The translations under genes and the position numbers were made by a program. Of a DNA stretch of 27,189 nt, positions 21,372-27,189 are shown piece after piece (the first letter of the stretch is position 1; the number at the start of each line of letters is the position of its first letter). A model generated the notes under the pieces. That model saw only the letters and a program-made list of their open reading frames with translations, did not search any database and was not told the DNA's origin. The DNA lies in NCBI GenBank assembly GCA_041498155.1, contig JBGQHV010000021.1, positions 1 through 27,189 of the forward strand, read 5' to 3'. This DNA comes from DASTHG01 sp041498155. GTDB lineage: Bacteria; Gemmatimonadota; Gemmatimonadetes; Gemmatimonadales; GWC2-71-9.

Positions 21372-24335
21372 ATGCGATTTACCATGCGGAATACCGGGCT
21401 GGGCGCCCTGGTCACGGCGGCACTGGTGCTGCTGCCGGGGACCGGGCAGGCGCAGCAGCCCACCGGGACGATTGACGGTCGAGTGACCGACAAGGCGACC
21501 GGCCAGCCCCTGGCCAGTGTGCAGGTCACGATCACCCCCACCACGCGCGGGGGACTGACGGACCGGGAGGGGCGGTTTCAGATCGACAACGTTCCCGCCG
21601 GCACCGTCGAGATTCGCGCCCGGTTCATCGGGTACGCGATCGGCGCGCGGACGGTCACCGTCATCGCCGGGCAGACCACCACCGTGGATTTCGTCCTGAC
21701 CGCCAACCCGGTCGGCCTCGAGGCCGTGGTGGTCACGGCGTCGGGCGCCGAGCAGCGGGCCCGCGAGCTGGGCAACGTGGTGTCGCGCATCGACGCCACC
21801 AAGACGAACGAAGAGGCGGCGCCCACAAATCTGTCCGATCTGTTGAACGCGCGGGTGCCGAACGTGGAAGTGCTCCCCTCCGGTGGGACCACCGGGACGG
21901 GCGCGCGGGTCCGGATTCGCGGATCCTCGAGTCTGTCGCTGTCCAATGAGCCGATCATCGTGGTGGACGGTATCCGCGTGGAGAGCGGAGCGAACTCCAA
22001 CTCGATCGGCGTCGGCGGCCAGCTGCCTTCCCGGCTCAACGACATCAACGCCGAGGACATCGAGTCGATCGAGATCGTGAAGGGGCCGTCCGCGGCGGCG
22101 CTGTACGGCACCGACGCGGCGAACGGCGTGATCCAGATCCGCACCAAGCGGGGCCGGCCCGGGCCGACCCGGTGGACGGCGTTCGCAGAGGGCGGTTCGT
22201 TGAGTGACATCACCACCTGGCCGGCGAACTACAAAGGCCTCGACGCCACGGGTGGCACGTGCTTGACCTTCGTGATGGCGACGGGGGGGTGCGCGATTGC
22301 TACGGTGAATCAATTCAATCCGCTCGAGGTCAATTCGCCGTTCCGCCAGGGCCTGCGCCAGCAGTACGGCATGAGCGCGTCGGGCGGCGGTGAGCAGACG
22401 ACGTTCTTCCTCTCCGGGGACTTCGAGCGGGAGAAGGGCGTCTACACCACGAACGACCTGCGCAAGGTCAACTTGCGCGCCAACGTGACGAATCAGATCA
22501 GTCGGCTGTTCGACATCGCGGCGTCGACCGGGTACACCTCGAGCGAGCTGCAGCTGCCCCAGAACGACAACAACGCGCTGGGCATCGTGTCCAGCGGGCT
22601 GCTGGGGCGCGCCGATACGATCAACTCGGGATACGGGTTCCTTACGCCGATCCAGGTCGACAACATTTTCGTCGGACAACGAGTGGAGCGTTACACCGGG
22701 AGCCTCACGGCGAACTTCAAGCCGGTGACCTTCCTGACGTTGCGGGCCGTGGCCGGAACCGATGTGACCAACCGGTTCGACGAGTCGACGACGCCGCCGG
22801 GGAAAGTCCCGTTCAACCAGACCACGTTCGACGGCAGCCGGACGTCGAACCGGACGCAGATCTTCAATTACACGGCGAACTTCACCGGCACGGCCGCGTA
22901 TCGCCTGGGCGACAACATCACGGCGAACACCACGGCCGGCCTGCAGTACTTCAAGAACCTGTTCGCCCAGACGACGGCCTCGGGCCGCAAGCTGGTGGGC
23001 GGCACGGGGACGCTCAACGGCGTGGTGGTGCCGACGGTGGGCGAAAGCGTCGACGAGTTCATCACGGTCGGCGGGTACGTCGAGCAGCAGGTAGGGTTCC
23101 ACGATCGCCTGTTCCTGACCGCGGCGGTGCGCGGCGACGACAACTCCGCGTTCGGGAAGAGCTTCAACTTCATCGCCTACCCGAAGTTGTCGGCGTCGTG
23201 GGTGGTCAGTGAGGAGCCGTTCTTCCCGCAGGTATCGTTCATGAACTCGCTGCGCCTGCGGGCGGCCTATGGGCGGTCGGGACGTCAGCCCGGCCCCAAT
23301 GATGCCCTCACGTTCTTTTCACCGGTCGCGGTGAAGACCGGCGGCACCGATGCGCCGGCCATCACGGTGGGCGGGCTCGGCGATCCGGCGTTGAAGCCGG
23401 AGCGCACCTCGGAGTTCGAAACCGGCCTGGATGCGGATTTCCTCGCGTCACGCCTGCATTTCGAGTTCACGTTCTACAACAAGAACTCGAAAGACGCCCT
23501 GATCGCGCGGACGCTCGCGCCGTCGCTGGGCGTGGCGACGTCGCGGTTCCAGAACCTCGGTGAAGTCAGCAACAAGGGTGTGGAGCTGCTGATGACCGCC
23601 CAGATCCTGAACCGCCCGAACCTCGGGTGGAGCATCTCGGCCAGCGCCTGGGGCAACCGGAACCGCCTGGTCCATCTGGGGCAGGGGATTTCACCCATCA
23701 TCTTCGGTCTCGGGGGCGCGTCGCAGCGGCACGAGGAAGGCTATCCGCTGGGCGGGTACTGGGGCCGGCCGTACACGTTCAACGACGCCGATGGCAACGG
23801 CCTGATCGACGGCAGTGAAGTGACCGTCGGGGCCAGCCCGGTGTTCCTGGGCTCGCCGCTGCCCACGCAGGGCGGCACCGTGTCGACCGAAGTGAGCTTC
23901 ATGCACCACTTCCGGCTGTACGGTCTGTTGGACGGCCGCTTCGGCAACAAGCTGGACAACAGCACCGAGCAGTTCCGCTGCGGGTCGTTCGCGAACTGCC
24001 GCGCGGTGAATGACCCCACGGCGTCGCTCAGCGATCAGGCCCGCGCCGTGGCCGCGCTGTTCTACGGGCTCGAGACCGGCTACTTCGAGGATGCCGGTTT
24101 CGTCAAGCTGCGTGAGCTGTCGTTGACCTACACGCCGCCCGTCGGGTGGGCGTCGCGCATCGGCGCCAACTCGCTCAGCTTCACGCTGACGGGCCGGAAC
24201 CTCGCGACCTGGACCAAGTACACCGGCGTCGATCCGGAATTGAACGACGCCGGCCAGTCGAATTTCAACACCGCCGACTTCCTGACGCAGCCGCCGGTGC
24301 GCTACTTCATTGCCCGCGTCAACGTGACCTTCTGA
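21372..24335 (+). CDS. SusC/RagA-family TonB-linked outer-membrane receptor
   Basis: 987 residues. Signal peptide to about 28 (ends TGQA-Q); carboxypeptidase-regulatory-like domain about 32-110 (GTIDGRVTDKATGQPLASV); TonB box-like LEAVVVTAS 116-124; plug about 130-264 with RIRGSSSLS, EPIIVVDGIRVE, DIESIEIVKGPSAAALYGT and GVIQIRTKRG. Barrel follows with RLRAAYGRSGRQPG, ALKPERTSEFETGLD, FVKLRELSLTYT and TGRNLATWTKYTGVDPEL; it ends PVRYFIARVNVTF with the terminal phenylalanine expected for outer-membrane insertion. The start at 21372 has AGGAG 9 bases upstream; an earlier in-frame ATG (21288) lacks a signal peptide directly after it. Partner SusD follows by 16 bases. The two SusC proteins share the family framework but differ in length and extracellular loops, so substrates probably differ. 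Confidence 0.97.
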   Translation: MRFTMRNTGLGALVTAALVLLPGTGQAQQPTGTIDGRVTDKATGQPLASVQVTITPTTRGGLTDREGRFQIDNVPAGTVEIRARFIGYAIGARTVTVIAGQTTTVDFVLTANPVGLEAVVVTASGAEQRARELGNVVSRIDATKTNEEAAPTNLSDLLNARVPNVEVLPSGGTTGTGARVRIRGSSSLSLSNEPIIVVDGIRVESGANSNSIGVGGQLPSRLNDINAEDIESIEIVKGPSAAALYGTDAANGVIQIRTKRGRPGPTRWTAFAEGGSLSDITTWPANYKGLDATGGTCLTFVMATGGCAIATVNQFNPLEVNSPFRQGLRQQYGMSASGGGEQTTFFLSGDFEREKGVYTTNDLRKVNLRANVTNQISRLFDIAASTGYTSSELQLPQNDNNALGIVSSGLLGRADTINSGYGFLTPIQVDNIFVGQRVERYTGSLTANFKPVTFLTLRAVAGTDVTNRFDESTTPPGKVPFNQTTFDGSRTSNRTQIFNYTANFTGTAAYRLGDNITANTTAGLQYFKNLFAQTTASGRKLVGGTGTLNGVVVPTVGESVDEFITVGGYVEQQVGFHDRLFLTAAVRGDDNSAFGKSFNFIAYPKLSASWVVSEEPFFPQVSFMNSLRLRAAYGRSGRQPGPNDALTFFSPVAVKTGGTDAPAITVGGLGDPALKPERTSEFETGLDADFLASRLHFEFTFYNKNSKDALIARTLAPSLGVATSRFQNLGEVSNKGVELLMTAQILNRPNLGWSISASAWGNRNRLVHLGQGISPIIFGLGGASQRHEEGYPLGGYWGRPYTFNDADGNGLIDGSEVTVGASPVFLGSPLPTQGGTVSTEVSFMHHFRLYGLLDGRFGNKLDNSTEQFRCGSFANCRAVNDPTASLSDQARAVAALFYGLETGYFEDAGFVKLRELSLTYTPPVGWASRIGANSLSFTLTGRNLATWTKYTGVDPELNDAGQSNFNTADFLTQPPVRYFIARVNVTF

Positions 24336-24351
24336 GCCTGGAGAGACGACC

Positions 24352-25791
24352 ATGACTCTTCATACGACCCAGGCGGCCAGTGGGCGCGGCGCGCGTACCC
24401 GTGTCCTGCTGACCAGCCTCACGATGCTCGCGGCGGCGATGTTGCTGCCGCTGAGCGGCTGTGGTGACCTGTTGAACGTCAACGACCCCGACATCGTCAC
24501 GCCGGGGAATCTGAACGACCCGTCGGTGTTGCCCACCATCCGGGCCGGCGCCATCGGGGATTTCGACCTCGCCTACTCCGGTTCCGGGGCGCAAGGCTCC
24601 GGCGGGGTGGAGGGGATCATCATGACGAGCGGGATGCTCGGGGATGAGTGGGTGAATTCCGAGACGTTCCCCGATCGGATCGCGACGGATGCCCGCCGCA
24701 ACACGACCGACAACGCCTCGATGCAGACGATATTCCGCAATCTGCAGCGGGGACGCCGCGCCGTCGAACACGCGGCTGCCAGCTACGCGAGTCTGCTGGC
24801 GAACCCGACGACGGACCCGGGCTATGCCGAAATGCTGGGTCTCTCGGGATTGACGTACGTGTTCATGGCGGAGAGTTACTGCTCGGGGGTTCCGGTGAGT
24901 CAGGCGAATGCCGACGGTTCCTTGGCCTACGGCGTACCGCTCACGACGACCCAACTGCTCGATACGGCCATCGCCCGGTTCGATCTGGCGGTGGCCTCGA
25001 CGGCCAGTGCCTCCATCGTGAATCTCGCGCTGGTGGGCAAGGGCCGGGCGCAGCTCGATCTCGGGCAGTTTGCCGCGGCCGCTACGACCGTGGCGCCCGT
25101 CGGGTTGGCCTTCGCCTACACGGTGGCGCACGACGAGAACACGGCGCGACAGAACAACGGCGTGTTCCAGGCCAACGTCACCAACGAGCGCTACTCGGTG
25201 GCCAGTCAGGAAGGCATCAACGGCTTCCCCTATCGGTCGGTGGCCGATCCGCGGACGCCGTTCATCCGTACGCCGAGCACCGACGTCGGATTCGACGGCA
25301 GCACGCCGCAGTTCGACAACCTGCGCTACGGTGACCGGAGTGCGACGGTGACGGTGGCGACCGGTGCCGAGGCGTCGCTCATCACCGCCGAGGCCGCCCT
25401 GCAGGCGGGCGATACCGGCACCGGCGGTGCGTACCTGACGGCGCTCAACGCCATTCGCGCCGCTCCGCCGGCCTATTTCAACAGCAACCGGGTTGGCGTG
25501 GCGGCGGTCGCTCCCATGGCGGCGCTCACCACGGCCGATATCACCACGGCCGGTGGGGCGGTCAACCTGCTCTTCGGGGAGCGGGCGCGGTGGCTGTGGC
25601 TCACGGCGCACCGGCTGAGCGATTTGCGACGGCTCATCCGGCAGTACGGGCGGGCGACCGAATCCGTGTTCCCGACCGGCGCGTATTTCAAGCCGCCCTA
25701 CCCGACGTATGGGACGGACGTGAATTTCCCGGTGCCGATCGACGAGCTGAACAATCCGAACTTTGCGACGTGCATCGATCGTAATCCGTAG
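24352..25791 (+). CDS. SusD/RagB-family lipoprotein
   Basis: 479 residues. A long basic n-region precedes the lipoprotein signal SLTMLAAAMLLPLSGC with C37 lipidated. The mature start CGDLLNVNDPDIVTPGNLN is typical of SusD-like proteins. The middle has helical repeats (for example RNLQRGRRAVEHAAASYASL). The C-terminal LLFGERARWLWLTAHRLSDL matches the family motif E-R-x-x-E-x-x-x-E-G-x-R-x-x-D-L-x-R. GGAGAG lies before the ATG. It is the partner of the SusC gene immediately upstream, probably in the RagB/SusD main family rather than the SusD-like_2 type seen at 18005. Ligand unknown. Confidence 0.93.
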   Translation: MTLHTTQAASGRGARTRVLLTSLTMLAAAMLLPLSGCGDLLNVNDPDIVTPGNLNDPSVLPTIRAGAIGDFDLAYSGSGAQGSGGVEGIIMTSGMLGDEWVNSETFPDRIATDARRNTTDNASMQTIFRNLQRGRRAVEHAAASYASLLANPTTDPGYAEMLGLSGLTYVFMAESYCSGVPVSQANADGSLAYGVPLTTTQLLDTAIARFDLAVASTASASIVNLALVGKGRAQLDLGQFAAAATTVAPVGLAFAYTVAHDENTARQNNGVFQANVTNERYSVASQEGINGFPYRSVADPRTPFIRTPSTDVGFDGSTPQFDNLRYGDRSATVTVATGAEASLITAEAALQAGDTGTGGAYLTALNAIRAAPPAYFNSNRVGVAAVAPMAALTTADITTAGGAVNLLFGERARWLWLTAHRLSDLRRLIRQYGRATESVFPTGAYFKPPYPTYGTDVNFPVPIDELNNPNFATCIDRNP

Positions 25792-25814
25792 TCGCGGGGA
25801 GCCGGGATGTAGTC

Positions 25815-25851
25815 AGAGGGGGGAGCAGCCGCAGTGGCCGCTCCCCCCTCT
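25815..25851 (+). terminator. terminator after the second susCD pair, possibly bidirectional
   Basis: AGAGGGGGGAGC / GCTCCCCCCTCT, a 12-bp perfect stem whose 13-base loop can extend by GCC/GGC. The T-run is weak (CTTC). It lies between convergent genes and may end transcription from both sides. Confidence 0.65.
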
Positions 25852-25872
25852 CTTCGTGCGAGTCGGGCGCCG

Positions 25873-26310
25873 CTAGGTCGCGGCGCCTTTCTTCGTGCGC
25901 ACCAGGATCACGCCGGCGACCGCGTCGGTGCCGTAATAGGTGGTGCCGTCAATGCCGTTGAGCACCCAGATGTCCTGCAGCGTTGCCGCCGGGAGGTCGG
26001 CGAGGACGCGGAAGTCTTCCATCCGGACGCCGTCGAGAAACACCAGCGGTGAGTCCTGAAGAAGGATACTCGTCCTCCCGCGCCGTCCCAGCCGGGATGG
26101 CTGACCATTGCGGTCTTCCCGGAACGTCATGACCGGGGCCTCCCGCTTCAGGACATCCCAGGCCGTGGCGCCGCCGGAGCGCTGAATCCGCTCCGCGTCG
26201 ATGAACAGGCCGATCGGCTTGACGGCCGCATGGTCGTGATGCACGCCGTGCGCACAGCCGAATGTCAACAGGGAGCCGACGAGCAGGAGAGACGTGGCCG
26301 GCGGTTTCAT
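25873..26310 (-). CDS. lipoprotein consisting of a free-standing TonB-receptor plug-like domain
   Basis: 145 residues. Lipoprotein signal MKPPATSLLLVGSLLTFGC with C19. After a His-rich linker the rest follows the plug of TonB-dependent receptors: SPLVFLDGVRMEDF (compare EPIIVVDGIRVE in the neighbouring SusC), LQDIWVLNGIDGTTYYGTDA (compare IESIEIVKGPSAAALYGTDA) and VAGVILVRTKKG (compare ANGVIQIRTKRG). No barrel follows; the frame ends at KKGAAT. A 5'-proximal promoter is present, so it is not a 3' remnant of a receptor. It is convergent with the second susCD operon. Its role is unknown. Confidence 0.82.
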   Translation of the reverse strand: MKPPATSLLLVGSLLTFGCAHGVHHDHAAVKPIGLFIDAERIQRSGGATAWDVLKREAPVMTFREDRNGQPSRLGRRGRTSILLQDSPLVFLDGVRMEDFRVLADLPAATLQDIWVLNGIDGTTYYGTDAVAGVILVRTKKGAAT

Positions 26311-26341
26311 GCAGCCTCGCTACCGGAGTTCTTCCTCTACC

Positions 26342-26369
26342 ATTTAAGCCGTTCCCGGGCGACCGTCAA
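26342..26369 (-). promoter_or_regulatory. promoter of the plug-domain lipoprotein
   Basis: On the minus strand TTGACG (26369-26364), a 16-base spacer and TTAAAT (26347-26342; 4 of 6 matches to TATAAT). It lies 31 bases upstream of the ATG, which is preceded by GAGG at a short spacing. Confidence 0.5.
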
Positions 26370-26410
26370 GCGGGTGCGTCCGTCGCCCGTGGGTGTAGCT
26401 TTCTCCTCCC

Positions 26411-27189
26411 ATGCCACGCACGCTGTGGTTCATCCTCCAGACCGCGGTCGCCCAACTCCCGTCCCCACGTGGTTTCGTCAACGACTTCGCCGGGGTCATC
26501 CCCCCCGACGTCGCCGCCCGACTGGAGGACCGGCTGCGGGAGGTGCAGGACAAGACCGGCGGCGACATCGCGGTCGTCACGCTGCCCGATCTGGGGGGCC
26601 GCGACGTGGGCGACGTGGCGCTGCAGCTCGGCCGGCAGTGGAAGCTCGGGGGAATCGGCGAAGCGGGTGATTCGGCGCGCAACCTCGGCGTCGTCATGCT
26701 CGTCGTGCCCCGTAAGAACCACCAGCCCGGCACTGGCGCCGTCTTCATCGCGACCGGGCGCGGCGCCGAGGGGTTCCTCCCCGACGGGCGGGTAGGGCGC
26801 ATTCGCGACGCGATGTTGCCGTTCTTTGCGCAGGAGGATTACGGCGGCGGCGTCGAAGCGGGAGTCGGGCTGTTGGTCGAGTCGTTCGCCGAGGAATTCC
26901 ACGTCGCGTTCAGCGGCGCGCCCGCGCAGCCCACGGCACCGGCCGAACGGCCTCTCCCGTCGGCGCTGGCGGTGATCATCGGATTGGTCATCTTGCTGAT
27001 CGTCTTCAGGGGAATCGGGCCCGCCGCGCTGATCGGGATGGCCGCAGGTCGCCGCGGCGGATGGTGGGGCGGTGGCGGCTGGGGCGGCGGTGGCGGAGGG
27101 TTCGGTGGGTGGGGCGGAGGGGGCGGGGGCGGGGGGTTTGGTGGCTTCGGCGGCGGCGGCGGCTTCTCGGGCGGCGGCGCGGGAGGGAA
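26411..27189 (+). CDS. TPM-domain (YgcG/TPM_phosphatase-like) membrane protein, 3' end cut by window
   Basis: 259 codons visible without a stop. Short signal-like N-terminus MPRTLWFILQTAVAQ; TPM domain about 20-165 with the hallmarks FVNDFAGVIPPDVAARLEDR, TGGDIAVVTLPDLGG, NLGVVMLVVP, FIATGRGAEGFLPD and GGGVEAGVGLLVE. A transmembrane helix lies at about 184-202 (ALAVIIGLVILLIVF) and a Gly/Trp/Phe-rich tail from 214, rich in GGG and GGF, to the edge. TPM proteins are periplasmic or membrane-attached, and plant members help photosystem II repair; the bacterial role is not settled. An in-frame TAG just before the ATG fixes the start; SD is weak. Confidence 0.9.
   Translation, partial: MPRTLWFILQTAVAQLPSPRGFVNDFAGVIPPDVAARLEDRLREVQDKTGGDIAVVTLPDLGGRDVGDVALQLGRQWKLGGIGEAGDSARNLGVVMLVVPRKNHQPGTGAVFIATGRGAEGFLPDGRVGRIRDAMLPFFAQEDYGGGVEAGVGLLVESFAEEFHVAFSGAPAQPTAPAERPLPSALAVIIGLVILLIVFRGIGPAALIGMAAGRRGGWWGGGGWGGGGGGFGGWGGGGGGGGFGGFGGGGGFSGGGAGG

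Noticed and set aside
21093..23102. 669-codon minus-strand frame opposite the second susC
   Set aside because: Antisense shadow of a clearly conserved gene, with no motif of its own.
27040..27189. Glycine-codon repeats as a genuine tandem repeat or assembly artefact
   Set aside because: The GGC/GGT/GGA pattern is the normal glycine-rich tail of TPM-domain proteins and is too irregular to be a tandem array.

Overview
This window is high-GC bacterial DNA from a diderm (outer-membrane) organism. It has SusC/SusD outer-membrane uptake pairs, a Kdo transferase for LPS assembly, Mla-type lipid transport and several signal-peptide beta-barrel proteins. SusC/SusD pairs in such GC-rich DNA point to Gemmatimonadota or a related phylum rather than classical Bacteroidota. 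This is inference, and no 16S gene is present to settle it. I see no transposase, integrase, phage gene or CRISPR array, so this looks like ordinary chromosome.

Layout. (1) Bases 1-376: a minus-strand tRNA cluster, Ala(GGC)-Gly(GCC)-initiator Met(CAT), behind a good sigma-70-like promoter; the Met tRNA runs off the left edge. (2) 438-1513: a housekeeping-type sigma-70 family factor with its own terminator. (3) 1547-5296: a tightly packed operon, mlaE-mlaF-mlaD-Nudix hydrolase-AraC-type regulator, with start/stop overlaps at most junctions. (4) 5370-9716: the F1 part of ATP synthase, atpA-atpG-atpD-atpC, with no delta or Fo genes beside it. It carries a striking palindrome at the atpA promoter, a strong hairpin before atpD, and an unlisted 43-codon ORF overlapping the atpC stop. 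(5) 9779-12383: three small outer-membrane beta-barrel proteins and a small Bor-like lipoprotein. (6) 12334-14312, minus strand: a DsbA-like thioredoxin-fold protein and the Kdo transferase WaaA/KdtA, translationally coupled, with a 10-G run beginning in the kdtA start codon. (7) 14648-19567: a first SusC/SusD pair. (8) 19589-20901: two tandem paralogous small lipoproteins and a convergent unrelated lipoprotein. (9) 21372-25851: a second SusC/SusD pair behind a 470-base leader that holds a short ORF with a perfect Shine-Dalgarno sequence. (10) 25873-26310, minus strand: a lipoprotein that is essentially a free-standing TonB-receptor plug domain. (11) 26411 to the right edge: a TPM-domain protein with a glycine-rich tail, incomplete.

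Taken together, most genes serve the cell envelope: lipid trafficking (Mla), LPS core (KdtA), periplasmic thiol chemistry (DsbA-like), outer-membrane barrels and two energised uptake systems. ATP synthase and a sigma factor lie among them. The least ordinary items are the free-standing plug lipoprotein, the palindrome/promoter at atpA, the alternative hairpins before atpD, the homopolymer at the kdtA start and the two short ORFs.
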